Assembly: GCA_028278135.1 (NCBI GenBank)
Contig: JANQEW010000014.1
Span: 62,001 to 126,000, forward strand
Direction of reading: 5' to 3'
Source: Rhodospirillales bacterium
GTDB lineage: Bacteria > Pseudomonadota > Alphaproteobacteria > Rhodospirillales > Rhodospirillaceae
Length of the DNA stretch: 64,000 nucleotides
Part shown: positions 1 through 8,447 of the stretch, piece by piece
Position numbering within the stretch: position 1 is the stretch's first letter
Layout: every line of letters starts with the position of its first letter
Notes under the pieces: model-generated
Told to the model about the DNA's origin: nothing
The model's input: only the letters and a program-made list of their open reading frames with translations
Databases searched by the model: none
Program-made: the position numbers and the translations under genes

Positions 1-30
1 CTGTACGTTTGGCGATTTTTCGGACGACAT
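1..30 (-). CDS. hfq: RNA chaperone Hfq, N-terminal 10 codons only (cut by window edge)
   Basis: Reading leftward from the ATG at 28-30 gives MSSEKSPNVQ, which matches the start of alphaproteobacterial Hfq, the Sm-like hexamer that pairs small RNAs with mRNAs. A good ribosome binding site (GGAAGAGGA) lies just upstream on the minus strand. The rest of the gene is outside the window. Its place downstream of trkA and dat on the same strand is the usual alphaproteobacterial order. The 185-bp spacer to dat (31-215) holds no gene I recognise, only a loose repeat of CCTTGGCC. Confidence 0.75.
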   Translation of the reverse strand, partial: MSSEKSPNVQ

Positions 31-215
31 TTGTGTCCTCTTCCCCGTTTCCCTTGGCCGCTATCCAGTTTTCCTTGGCCTCCTTACTGAATAATTGATT
101 CTTATCAGAATCGCAAGCAGGATGAGAGTCGCCATCGCTTTGCATACAAGCCTCAGCCCACTGAAACAGGCAAGGCTAATATCTGGTGGCGACGGGTGCT
201 GCGTGCCCTGGCTAT

Positions 216-1088
216 TTACCAGCCCATAGCCGCTCCGCTTGTGAGAGAAGAGAGGTAAGCCGTGCGGAGAAGACGAGTCACCGCCCCGGGAATACCATTT
301 TTGATCTGTCTGCCATTGAGAGTCACAACAGGCAAGATAAATGTCGTCGTGCTAGTCAGGAAAGCTTCGGCAGCATGCTGAGCGTCCTCTAGGGTGAACG
401 GCCGTTCCAACACTATCAATCCAAGTAATTTTGCTAGACATAGCACACGTTCCCGTGTAATGCCTCCCAGAATAGCGGGAGAAAGTGGCCTGGTGATGAC
501 ATGACCACTATTGGTGACAATCCAAGCAGTGGATGAGGTGCCTTCTGTGATGGTCCCGTCACTTCCCAGTAACCAGGCCTCGAAGGCACCTCTCTCGCTA
601 GCAACCTGTCTACTCAGGACATTCGGCAGTAGTGAAATACTCTTGATATCACACCGTTGCCAGCGGAGATCATTCAGAGTGATCACAGAGACACCCTGTT
701 CGAACAGGGCTGCCGACGCGAGCCGGGAGTGTGAATGGGCCGTCACCACCAATGTCGAACGAACTTCTTTGGGTGGAAACAAAAAATTTCTTTTATAAAT
801 TCCACGGGATATTTGAATATATATCATTCCATTACGGACATAGTTTCTTTCTACCAAAAGTAATAATACAGTGCGGAGCGTACGTTCTCCCACGGGCCAT
901 TCTAGGCGTGACTCAGCGAGCGACCGGCCCAGCCGCCGCAAGTGCGGTAAGAGGTCTATAGGTCTACCATCCCATACAGCAATGACTTCGTATACGCCAT
1001 CGGCAAGCTGGTAACCGCGATCCTCAATATGCACTCTTGCGCTGGCAAAGGGAACGTACTGGCCATTCACGTAAGCGATGCGAGACAT
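216..1088 (-). CDS. dat: D-amino acid aminotransferase (class IV PLP aminotransferase)
   Basis: This is a fold-type IV pyridoxal-phosphate aminotransferase of about 290 residues, probably a D-alanine transaminase that interconverts D-amino acids and 2-oxo acids in the cytosol. The N-terminus (YVNGQYVPFASARVHIEDRG) and the region DIKSISLLPNVL, which carries the Schiff-base lysine, are typical, as is TEGTSSTAWIV. I start it at MSRIAY (1088), four bases after the trkA stop; the longer frame would overlap trkA. It is likely cotranscribed with trkA and hfq. Substrate choice (D-Ala against branched-chain or aminodeoxychorismate) cannot be fixed from motifs alone. Confidence 0.82.
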   Translation of the reverse strand: MSRIAYVNGQYVPFASARVHIEDRGYQLADGVYEVIAVWDGRPIDLLPHLRRLGRSLAESRLEWPVGERTLRTVLLLLVERNYVRNGMIYIQISRGIYKRNFLFPPKEVRSTLVVTAHSHSRLASAALFEQGVSVITLNDLRWQRCDIKSISLLPNVLSRQVASERGAFEAWLLGSDGTITEGTSSTAWIVTNSGHVITRPLSPAILGGITRERVLCLAKLLGLIVLERPFTLEDAQHAAEAFLTSTTTFILPVVTLNGRQIKNGIPGAVTRLLRTAYLSSLTSGAAMGW

Positions 1089-1092
1089 GGAT

Positions 1093-2469
1093 TCAGAAGT
1101 ACTCCAGTCGGACGGCAAACATCTTTTCAACTTGTTTGACGGCGTGATGAGCTGCGAAGAGTACAACCCTATCATTCACTTGGATGACACTTGTTCTCCG
1201 CGGCATGATGACCTGGTCATTACGGACAATGGCGCCGACAATCACTCCATGAGGTAATTTGGCTTCCTGGAGCGGGACACCCACTAAGCTTGATGTTTCC
1301 AGAGCTGCAGCCTCGATGAGCTCGCCAAACCCTTCGTGCAGTGAATGAACAGCGTGTATACGCCCTCGCCGGACGTGCTGGAGAATCTTCGACACTGTGA
1401 TACCACGGGGGTTGACGACGACATCGACGCCAAGGGTACCGACAAGCGTATTGTAAGTACTTTTATTAATAAGAGTAATGGCGCGTTCACAACCGTAACG
1501 TTTAGCAAGGAGCGATGAGAGGATGTTTGTCTCGTCGTCGTTGGTAACGGCAACAACGGCTTCTGTCCGGGCCACACCGGCTTCGTCGAGAATTTCTATA
1601 TCGAGGACATCTCCGTTCAGTACCACAGTCCGGCTCAGAGACTTGGCTACGAGCTCAGCTCTGTTTTTATCTATTTCAATTATCTTAACATTACCCTCGT
1701 GAAATTCAGTTTCTAGTTGCTGCGCCAGAAACAAACCAATATTTCCACCACCGAAGATAAGCACTTTCCGCACCTCTTGCTCTTCGTGACCGAAGGCGGC
1801 CATAGCACGGTCAATCTGTGCGGCATCCACGACGAAGTAGACTTCATCTCCTGGCAACATCTGATCGTCAGGTGTTGGGATAACTGCGTGTTCCTGACGG
1901 ACTATGCCGACTATGATAAGAGTAAGGCTAGGAAATAATGCTTTTAACTGTCTTATGGGAGTATTTACCATTGGAGTTTGCTTTGTACAACGTACTCCTA
2001 TGAGTTGGACTTTGTTACCTGCCATGGGGATGACATCGATGGCGCCAGAGACATGTAATCTACGTGTTACTGCCTGTGCAACTTCTATTTCTGGTGATAT
2101 TATGGCATCAATTGGCATATCTTCGCGAGAAAAAAGATTTGACCATATAGGTTGTAGATAGCTCTGATGGCGGACACGGGCAATTTTAGTTGGCACGCCG
2201 AAAAGGGAATGGGCCACTTGGCAGGCAACCATGTTGACTTCGTCAACGTGAGTCACGGCGATCAACATGTCACTCTCTTCTGCCCCGGCCATTTCTAGCA
2301 CGTCGGGATGGGAGGCATACCCGGTGAGCGCCTGGACATCAAGGGAGTCGCTGATCTGCCGGATCAGCTTGGCCCTCGTGTCAATCACTGTAACGTCGTT
2401 GTTTTCATCGGCAAGATAGCGGGCGATGTTGAAGCCCACCTGCCCGGCGCCGCAGATGATCACTTTCAT
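1093..2469 (-). CDS. trkA: Trk system potassium uptake regulatory protein TrkA
   Basis: This is the cytosolic NAD(H)-binding regulator of the Trk/Ktr potassium channel. At 458 residues it has the full family length, with two RCK repeats: Rossmann domains starting VIICGAGQVGFNIARYLA (about residue 3) and VLIFGGGNIGLFLAQQL (about residue 233), each followed by a TrkA-C domain. The start is the only ATG that keeps the first glycine-rich loop at the N-terminus. In related alphaproteobacteria ntrX lies just upstream; here there is no ntr gene, only a 338-bp spacer to the divergent ispDF. Confidence 0.93.
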   Translation of the reverse strand: MKVIICGAGQVGFNIARYLADENNDVTVIDTRAKLIRQISDSLDVQALTGYASHPDVLEMAGAEESDMLIAVTHVDEVNMVACQVAHSLFGVPTKIARVRHQSYLQPIWSNLFSREDMPIDAIISPEIEVAQAVTRRLHVSGAIDVIPMAGNKVQLIGVRCTKQTPMVNTPIRQLKALFPSLTLIIVGIVRQEHAVIPTPDDQMLPGDEVYFVVDAAQIDRAMAAFGHEEQEVRKVLIFGGGNIGLFLAQQLETEFHEGNVKIIEIDKNRAELVAKSLSRTVVLNGDVLDIEILDEAGVARTEAVVAVTNDDETNILSSLLAKRYGCERAITLINKSTYNTLVGTLGVDVVVNPRGITVSKILQHVRRGRIHAVHSLHEGFGELIEAAALETSSLVGVPLQEAKLPHGVIVGAIVRNDQVIMPRRTSVIQVNDRVVLFAAHHAVKQVEKMFAVRLEYF

Positions 2470-2497
2470 AGCTCACCCTGCTTTGTGGTTATACCAG

Positions 2498-2527
2498 ATT
2501 ACACATCTGATACGTCTTGTCTGGCAA
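2498..2527 (-). promoter_or_regulatory. Candidate sigma-70 type promoter for trkA-dat-hfq
   Basis: On the minus strand TTGCCA (2522-2527) and TGTAAT (2498-2503) are separated by 18 bases, about 30 bp before the trkA ATG. This is a consensus match only. No upstream gene on this strand could supply transcription, so a promoter is needed somewhere here. Confidence 0.35.
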
Positions 2528-2553
2528 GGCAGATCTGATCAATGTGAAGGTGT

Positions 2554-2590
2554 CCTCCTCAAAGAGGAGGGATCGCGATAAAATTTTTTT
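2554..2590. other. Short perfect hairpin followed by a T tract in the trkA-ispDF spacer
   Basis: CCTCCTC (2554-2560), AAA, GAGGAGG (2564-2570) form a perfect 7-bp stem with a 3-base loop. On the plus strand a run of seven T lies at 2584-2590, 13 bases beyond the stem, too far for a standard intrinsic terminator. No plus-strand gene lies upstream. It may be a leftover terminator of a lost gene. The rest of 2591-2807 holds no recognisable gene. Confidence 0.3.
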
Positions 2591-2807
2591 ATAAGAAAAT
2601 AACAATTTTTAGTATTTTAAATACGGCGGCTGTGCCTCATGTCGGATGAGGATGAGAGAGTGACACGGCCAATAACCGTAATATAATCATGGATGTCTTG
2701 TGCGGGAGACTGAGGTAGGACAGGTCTGTCAAGGGCTGCGAGCAACTTTTCATGTAAGGGGAGCCATTAGCAGACGAGACGGGCAGATGTAGGTAGAGAA
2801 AGCAAGA

Positions 2808-3992
2808 ATGATGAGCACATGTGTTGCCTTGATCGTGGCTGCTGGTCGTGGTCGTCGCTTCGGGGAGGGGACACCGAAACAGTATCTTGACATCGGTGGT
2901 CGACCAATGTTGCGCCATGCGCTGGCTACCTTTGCCGCCCACGTTGGAGTCAACGCAGTGCGCGTTGTGATTCACTCTGATGACCGTGAATTGTACGACA
3001 TTGCTGCGACTGGCTTGAATCTGTTGGAACCCGTTACAGGCGGTCCAACACGTCAGGAATCGGTACGTCTTGGGTTGGAAAGTTTGGCTGGTAGTGCCTA
3101 TGACACGGTTCTGATCCATGACGCTGCTCGTCCCTTTGTCGAGGCCGGTACTATCACCCGGGTCATCACAGCGCTTGTCAAGAGTCCAGGGGCTCTCGCC
3201 GCCCTCCCGGTTCACGATACAATAAAGCGGGCTAGGGCTGTGTCTGACCCCGTGACCTGTGTCGCGTCCACCGTGGAACGGACAAACCTGTGGCAGGCAC
3301 AGACCCCGCAGGGGTTTCATTTCTCTGATATTCTTGCGGCACATCGTGCAGCGGCAGGGGAATCTTTGACAGACGATGCCGCAGTCGCTGAAAGAGCCGG
3401 CTTACTGGTACAGTTAGTGGAGGGCAGCAGAGAGAACTGCAAGATTACGACTGCAGCTGATTTATATCGAGCCCGTCGCCGCCAATCCGAGGCACACGCT
3501 GCGGTCAGGATAGGAAGTGGGTTTGATGTGCATGCCTTCGGCTCGACAGGAACTGGAATCTGTCTGTGCGGAATCCCTATTCCACATGATAGGACACTCG
3601 TTGGACATTCTGATGCCGATGTTGCTTTACATGCCCTCACAGATGCTCTGCTCGGGGCCGTTGCCGCGGGAGATATTGGGCGGTTTTTCCCAGACTATGA
3701 TCCACAATGGCGTGGCCGAGAATCGGCCTTTTTCGTCCGGCATGCCGTGAGCTTAGTCCATGCACTTGGTGGTGAAGTCATGGCCGTGGACATCACTATT
3801 TTCTGTGAGTCTCCCAAGGTAGGACCATACCGGCTAGCCATGGTTACACGCCTCGCAGAGATTCTCGATATTGCCGTTGAGCGTGTTAGTCTCAAGGCGA
3901 CGACGACAGAAGGCCTAGGATTTGCAGGACGCCGCGAGGGCATAGTAGCGCACGCCACAGTGACAGTTCAGATTTCACCTCCAGTGAAGTGA
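2808..3992 (+). CDS. ispDF: Bifunctional IspD/IspF isoprenoid enzyme (MEP pathway)
   Basis: The fusion enzyme carries out two MEP-pathway steps: making CDP-methylerythritol (IspD) and the cyclodiphosphate (IspF). Residues 1 to about 230 are IspD, with the nucleotide-binding start LIVAAGRGRRFGEGTPKQYL and LIHDAARPFV. From about 235 IspF begins at RIGSGFDVHAFG, whose DxH binds zinc, followed by LVGHSDADVALHALTDALLG. At 394 residues it matches alphaproteobacterial fusions. Two ATGs are adjacent (2808, 2811) after AGGTAGAGAA. In relatives ispDF is divergent from dusB-ntrBCYX-trkA; here it directly faces trkA. Confidence 0.94.
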   Translation: MMSTCVALIVAAGRGRRFGEGTPKQYLDIGGRPMLRHALATFAAHVGVNAVRVVIHSDDRELYDIAATGLNLLEPVTGGPTRQESVRLGLESLAGSAYDTVLIHDAARPFVEAGTITRVITALVKSPGALAALPVHDTIKRARAVSDPVTCVASTVERTNLWQAQTPQGFHFSDILAAHRAAAGESLTDDAAVAERAGLLVQLVEGSRENCKITTAADLYRARRRQSEAHAAVRIGSGFDVHAFGSTGTGICLCGIPIPHDRTLVGHSDADVALHALTDALLGAVAAGDIGRFFPDYDPQWRGRESAFFVRHAVSLVHALGGEVMAVDITIFCESPKVGPYRLAMVTRLAEILDIAVERVSLKATTTEGLGFAGRREGIVAHATVTVQISPPVK

Positions 3993-4047
3993 ATATCTGC
4001 AGAAACTTCATATTTACTTCTTGAATGGCGGCGTTTTCTGCGACTCC

Positions 4048-4314
4048 TCATGAGGGGCGTACGGCGAAGACCGCACAGTGTACATCCTCTAGCTCCTCTA
4101 GGAGATCATGGTCCACACTGCACGGCCGCAGGAGATGCACACGGTTCTCCAGTACAGCGTTTGTATTCTTTCTTCAGAAGAGTGAGGCAGGCATGGGCTT
4201 TCTGGAGCTCATAGCGTATTTCCCACAGTGCAAGTAATCCTCTGTCCCCAGATACGAGAAAGTAAAGCAAATAAGCCAAGATTCCTAGTCTCTTAGTCCT
4301 AAAAGACTAGTCAT
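4048..4314 (-). pseudogene. ftsB: Frameshifted remnant of ftsB (DivIC-like septum formation initiator)
   Basis: FtsB is a small single-pass membrane coiled-coil protein of the divisome. On the minus strand, one frame from about 4306 reads a hydrophobic segment (LAYLLYFLVSGDRGLLALWE) and KKEY. At 4160-4162 one extra base shifts the frame, after which it reads LENRVHLLRPCSVDHDLLEE and stops at 4048-4050. GDRGLLA and LLRP-S-D-DLL are hallmark FtsB motifs of alphaproteobacteria. Dropping one A at 4160-4162 rejoins the two parts. The likely ATG (4312-4314, copied at 4326-4328 by a 14-nt duplication) is also out of frame; one extra T in the T run would restore it. A sequencing error or a short TTG start is possible but needs two coincidences. 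Confidence 0.8.
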
Positions 4315-4328
4315 AAAAGACTAGTCAT
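4301..4328. repeat. 14-nt exact tandem duplication at the ftsB remnant start
   Basis: AAAAGACTAGTCAT occurs at 4301-4314 and again at 4315-4328, followed by a third partial AAAAGA. On the minus strand each copy contains an ATG that would be the ftsB start. The remaining spacer to ccr (4329-4570) has no recognised gene; it contains a 55-codon open frame (4410-4574, plus) described in the findings. Confidence 0.95.
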
Positions 4329-4570
4329 AAAAGAGAAGAGAGGAGTTAAAATTAGTAGAAATAATTAGTTCTTATTCTCCTAATAAGGAAATATTCAATT
4401 TCTACCTGAGCTTTTCAGAGCGTATATGGAAAAAGCCCTCAGATTTCAACACAGCGTCTGGACGCTCTTGTGGCCTCCCAGCCTTTCTCTGTAGAGGAAG
4501 CTGTTGCATTGCAGCCATTCCTGGTTATGGTTGCAATCCACTATAAGCATGAAAGATGGAGAGGTGACAG

Positions 4571-6334
4571 TTGACAAAAGCATTGTACGCTATCGGTGAA
4601 GCCCCGCCGCTCGGGGTCGTACCGGAGAAGATGCATGCATGGCTCATCCGGCCAGAACGTTTCGGCGAACCCATGCAGGCCTTTCAGAAGGAAGTTGTCC
4701 ATGTCCCAACTCTCGCGGACGATGAAGTCCTCGTCTACGTCATGGCGGCTGGTGTCAATTACAATAATGTATGGGCTTCCTTGGGCTCACCTGTCGATGT
4801 GATTGCTGCTCGTAACAAAGCTGGAGAACGCGAGGTTTTCCATATCGGTGGCTCTGATGCGTCCGGCCTTGTCTACAAGGTCGGTAAGAGCGTGACCAAC
4901 TTTAAGGTTGGGGACGAAGTTGTCATTCATTGTGGGACCTATGCCAGCACTTGCCAAGCAGTTCAGGCAGGCATTGACCCCATGTACTCACCAACTTTCC
5001 GCATTTGGGGATACGAAACAAACTGGGGTAGTTTTGCCCAATTCACCCGCGTGCAAGCGCATCAGTTGTGCCCAAAACCCCGGCACATGAGCTGGGAATC
5101 GGCAGCGGCCTATATGCTCGTCGGCGCTACCGCTTACCGTATGTTGATGGGCTGGAATGAGCATGCCATCCAGAAAGACGATGTAGTCCTGATCTGGGGC
5201 GGCGCTGGCGGCCTTGGGTCCATGGCAATACAGATCTGTCGTTCCATCGGCGCCATACCAGTCGCTGTTGTTTCTGGCGACGATAAAGTTTCCTATTGCA
5301 AGAATCTTGGCGCTGTTGGTTGCATAGACCGCCGTAAATTTGACCACTGGGGCATGTTACCGCACTGGAAGGATGCTGCCGGCTACAAGACATGGCTCAA
5401 GGGTGCAAGAGCATTTGGTGCGGCCATTTGGGACGTTCTAGGTGAAAAACGCTCTCCGCGAGTCGTCTTCGAACATCCTGGTGAGAGCACTATTCCGACA
5501 TCCATTTTTGTTTGCGATACAGGCGGCATGGTTGTGATATGTGCCGGCACGAGTGGCTATAATGCCACTGTAGACCTGCGCTATTTGTGGATGCGGCAAA
5601 AACGTTTGCAAGGCTCGCATTTCGCTAACGATGTGCAATCTTATGCCCTGAATGATCTTGCTGTCAGAGGGTATATAGACCCATGCTTGTCTCGTGTTTT
5701 TTCTTACGAAGAATTACCAATGGCCCATCAGCTGATGTTTGAGAACAAGCACCCACACGGGAACATGGCTGTTCTTGTCGGCGCCCCAGCGCTGGGCATG
5801 GGGGGTACCGCAGAGCCGCCAGCTGTTGCTGGTCCGCACATGTCTTTGCCTGCGGACGACAAGCATGACACGCCGCACCCTTATCCTCTTTCTGTTCCCC
5901 TGCCGGGGATTACAGCAGAGGCAACGGACGTCGCACCAGGAGTTGTCGAGGATGCGACTCAAGTGGTCAATGTCATGCGACTCGGTTTGGTTTCCTGCGC
6001 ACCGACGGATACGGTCGCGGCAGCCGTGGCCATGATGGTGGAACAAGATATACATGCTTTAATTGTTATTGAAAATGACGTAGCAACTGGGGTTATCTCA
6101 CAAACAGACGTTGTGCTCGCCCGTCAAGGCCGTTCTGCCACGGAAGTCCGCAATCTCACAGTTCGCGATATTATGAGCAGCGGCTGTGTGACTTGCGATG
6201 TTAACACGACGGTGACTGAAGCGATCAGCACCATGACTCGTTTGCGTATTCATCGATTAGTTGTAACACGCGATAATGTACCTGTTGGGGTAATATCAAT
6301 GACAGATATTATCAACAGGCTGGTAGGGGCTTAA
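4571..6334 (+). CDS. ccr: Crotonyl-CoA carboxylase/reductase fused to a C-terminal CBS pair
   Basis: Residues 1 to about 430 are a medium-chain dehydrogenase of the Ccr family, which reductively carboxylates crotonyl-CoA to ethylmalonyl-CoA with NADPH and CO2, the key step of the ethylmalonyl-CoA pathway. Seen are [42 protein letters not shown] and the nucleotide loop [12 protein letters not shown]. Family members end near 430; here a roughly 45-residue Pro/Ala-rich linker leads to two CBS motifs (about 465-520 and 530-587), [17 protein letters not shown] and [18 protein letters not shown], each ending GVIS-TD. TTG is the start, preceded by GGAGAGG. CBS pairs usually bind adenylates, so allosteric control is a reasonable inference. 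Confidence 0.9.
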   Translation: MTKALYAIGEAPPLGVVPEKMHAWLIRPERFGEPMQAFQKEVVHVPTLADDEVLVYVMAAGVNYNNVWASLGSPVDVIAARNKAGEREVFHIGGSDASGLVYKVGKSVTNFKVGDEVVIHCGTYASTCQAVQAGIDPMYSPTFRIWGYETNWGSFAQFTRVQAHQLCPKPRHMSWESAAAYMLVGATAYRMLMGWNEHAIQKDDVVLIWGGAGGLGSMAIQICRSIGAIPVAVVSGDDKVSYCKNLGAVGCIDRRKFDHWGMLPHWKDAAGYKTWLKGARAFGAAIWDVLGEKRSPRVVFEHPGESTIPTSIFVCDTGGMVVICAGTSGYNATVDLRYLWMRQKRLQGSHFANDVQSYALNDLAVRGYIDPCLSRVFSYEELPMAHQLMFENKHPHGNMAVLVGAPALGMGGTAEPPAVAGPHMSLPADDKHDTPHPYPLSVPLPGITAEATDVAPGVVEDATQVVNVMRLGLVSCAPTDTVAAAVAMMVEQDIHALIVIENDVATGVISQTDVVLARQGRSATEVRNLTVRDIMSSGCVTCDVNTTVTEAISTMTRLRIHRLVVTRDNVPVGVISMTDIINRLVGA

Positions 6335-6388
6335 ATACTCCTTTACTCGTTCAGCATGACCTACGAACGGTGTCCAGAAAGCATCTAG

Positions 6389-6420
6389 GTCTCGATGGTT
6401 AGCTGTCTCGATGGTTAGCT
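6389..6420. repeat. 16-nt exact tandem duplication between ccr and polA
   Basis: GTCTCGATGGTTAGCT is present at 6389-6404 and 6405-6420 with no spacer and no mismatch. It lies in the 210-bp spacer between two convergent genes. Confidence 0.95.
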
Positions 6421-6440
6421 CTACACAGAGTCTGATACGA

Positions 6441-6493
6441 ACAGGCGAGAGCTAACACTTCGAGCTCTCTGGATGTAGGTCATGAGCGCCTGT
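6441..6493. other. Nested inverted repeats in the convergent ccr/polA spacer
   Basis: ACAGGCG (6441-6447) pairs with CGCCTGT (6487-6493), enclosing GAGAGCT (6447-6453) and AGCTCTC (6463-6469). A longer pair, CATGACCTAC (6355-6364) with GTAGGTCATG (6475-6484), spans the region. TTTTT follows at 6500-6504 on the plus strand. It may be a terminator for ccr or a structured RNA. No terminator consensus is complete. Confidence 0.4.
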
Positions 6494-6544
6494 GGTGGTT
6501 TTTGCGTGGGATGCGTTCTGTGGTTCAGAGATCTCAGTTCTTTA

Positions 6545-8398
6545 TCAGTGGAGAGTGGCCCAACTGCAGCCTGTGCCAATGTCTACGACGAGCGGCACTG
6601 ACAAGGGAACGGCTCCCTCCATCACTGAACGAATCAAGGTGACGGTAGGACCAACTTCCGCAACGGGCACTTCGAACACTAATTCATCGTGTACCTGTAA
6701 GAGCATGCGTGCCTTTAGACTGGCTGCTGCCAGAGCACCGGGCAAACGGACCATAGCATGCTTAATGATATCGGCAGCCCCGCCCTGAATCGGGGCATTC
6801 ATGGCCGCTCTTTCGGCGACCCCACGGCTGTGGGCATTGCGATCATTGAGGCCGAAAGCAAGGCATTTTCTCCCCAGCAAGGTGGTCACGAAGCCCTGTT
6901 GGCGCGCCTGTTTCTTGATTCTCTCCATGTAACTGTGGATTTCTGGATAGCGTTCAAAGTAAGCCTTAATAAAGGTTTTTGCTTTTTCCTGAGAAAGGCG
7001 GAGCTGTGTTGCTAAGCCAAACGGTGATATACCATAGATGATGCCAAAGTTTATAGTCTTCGCCTGATGGCGAAGGAGCGGGTGAACATCTTTTACAGGG
7101 ATGTCAAAAATCATACTAGCAGTAAAAGTGTGGACATCAGCCTGATGACTGAAGGCCTCCTTCAAGGCTCTCACATCAGCGACATGAGCCAGGAGTCGCA
7201 GTTCTATCTGTGAGTAGTCTGCCGAGAGTAACACATGACCAGGAGGTGCGATAAAGGCATGGCGGATGCGGCGCCCCTCTGCAGTACGGACGGGGATATT
7301 CTGCAAATTAGGATCTATAGAGGAGAGACGTCCTGTCGCCGTTGCTGTTTGCATGAATGACGTGTGTACACGTCCTGTTTGTCTGTTTCTACGAACAAGA
7401 ATGGCCTCTATATATGTGTTTCTGAGCTTCGCAAGCTGGCGCCAGTTCCGTACAAGTGCCGGGAGGGGATGTCCCTGAGCAGCCAGAATATCAAGAACCG
7501 TCGCGTCCGTGACATACATGCTATTTTTTTTTGTGACTTTTTTCTTCCCTGGTAGACTCAGGTGTTCAAAAAGAATTTTGCCCAGTTGTCTCGGTGAGCT
7601 CACGTTAAAGCGCTGTCCGGCGAGACGATAGATATCAGTCTCTAACGATTCCATGCGGAGAGAAAAATCTACAGAGAGCCTCTGCAAGGCTTTTGCGTCC
7701 ACCAGAATGCCCGCTCGTTCCATCTCCCCAAGAATCGGGACGAGTGGTCTCTCCATTGTTTCATGAACCTTGACCATATCCTCGGTCAACAGTCGCTTCC
7801 GGAAAAGAAGATGAAGACTGTGGGCGAGAGCGGCTTCCTCAGCCGCGTATGCACAGGCTTTATCAAGAGGAACCCTGTTGAAAGGAATCTGTCTCTTCCC
7901 AGAGCCGCATATGGCTTTGTGAGAGGGAAGCATGACGCCTAGATGCTTCTTAGCTAGCTCTTCCAGACTGTGACTGGGACAAGAACATTCTAACACATAT
8001 GAGAGCACCATCGTATCATCAATAGGCGCTACCACAATGGGCCGACCAAGCGCGTGGAAGCCAGCTTTATGAAAGACATGCATGTCAAACTTTATGTTGT
8101 GTCCTACTTTGAGCACGCTGCGGTTTTCTAATACTGAGTCCCGCAGCCTTTCCAGGGCTTCAGCCATGGGAATCTTGAGCGGCCTCTCGCCCGTCTGTGA
8201 TGGTTGTTGACCTAGCGGGATATAGCAGGCGTCCCCTGGAGCGACAGCTAGGGAAACTCCGACTAGAGGGGCAGTGTCTCTAGAATCTGTTTTTGAGCAA
8301 ATTGCTACTGTTGGTGCCGTCCGGATTTTTGCTAACCATTGGTCAAGAGCCTCAAGGCTTTGCAGGAGACAATGTGATCTGTTTCCAAGAGTATTCAT
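6545..8398 (-). CDS. polA: DNA polymerase I, separate polymerase part with degenerate 3'-5' exonuclease domain
   Basis: This 617-residue protein corresponds to the Klenow portion of Pol I. Polymerase motifs are intact: ADYSQIELRLLAH (A), RHQAKTINFGIIYG (B) and LLQVHDELVFEVP (C). The exonuclease domain (about 20-200) keeps HNIKFD but lacks other metal ligands: the expected DTET motif reads CSKT, and the YxxxD motif reads YAAEE. Proofreading is therefore probably lost. The 5'-nuclease normally fused at the N-terminus is a separate gene ending 22 bp upstream. The ATG at 8396-8398 follows the family linker region, so only the linker is broken. The two products probably still replace primers and fill gaps together. 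Confidence 0.93.
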   Translation of the reverse strand: MNTLGNRSHCLLQSLEALDQWLAKIRTAPTVAICSKTDSRDTAPLVGVSLAVAPGDACYIPLGQQPSQTGERPLKIPMAEALERLRDSVLENRSVLKVGHNIKFDMHVFHKAGFHALGRPIVVAPIDDTMVLSYVLECSCPSHSLEELAKKHLGVMLPSHKAICGSGKRQIPFNRVPLDKACAYAAEEAALAHSLHLLFRKRLLTEDMVKVHETMERPLVPILGEMERAGILVDAKALQRLSVDFSLRMESLETDIYRLAGQRFNVSSPRQLGKILFEHLSLPGKKKVTKKNSMYVTDATVLDILAAQGHPLPALVRNWRQLAKLRNTYIEAILVRRNRQTGRVHTSFMQTATATGRLSSIDPNLQNIPVRTAEGRRIRHAFIAPPGHVLLSADYSQIELRLLAHVADVRALKEAFSHQADVHTFTASMIFDIPVKDVHPLLRHQAKTINFGIIYGISPFGLATQLRLSQEKAKTFIKAYFERYPEIHSYMERIKKQARQQGFVTTLLGRKCLAFGLNDRNAHSRGVAERAAMNAPIQGGAADIIKHAMVRLPGALAAASLKARMLLQVHDELVFEVPVAEVGPTVTLIRSVMEGAVPLSVPLVVDIGTGCSWATLH

Positions 8399-8403
8399 TC
8401 AAT

Positions 8404-8447
8404 AATCGTATTTAAAGTTGTCATAAATCGTATTTAAAGTTGTCATA
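8404..8447. repeat. 22-nt exact tandem duplication at the polA split
   Basis: Positions 8404-8425 are repeated exactly at 8426-8447. The unit contains the end of the 5'-nuclease gene including its TGA (8421-8423). Twenty-two is not a multiple of three. Removing one copy still leaves a TGA directly before the ATG of the polymerase gene, so the split did not arise from this duplication alone. Confidence 0.97.

Noticed and set aside
186..392. Short plus-strand open frame at the left end
   Set aside because: It overlaps the 3' end of dat on the opposite strand and has no recognised similarity.
2637..3344. 235-residue minus-strand open frame opposite ispDF
   Set aside because: It lies antisense to a clearly conserved gene and shows no recognisable domain; its low-complexity translation is typical of a shadow frame.
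8131..8412. UGA read as tryptophan to join the two polA halves
   Set aside because: Genes such as ispDF, phoU neighbours and obgE use TGA as normal stops at family-conserved ends, and the 22-nt duplication would still shift the frame.
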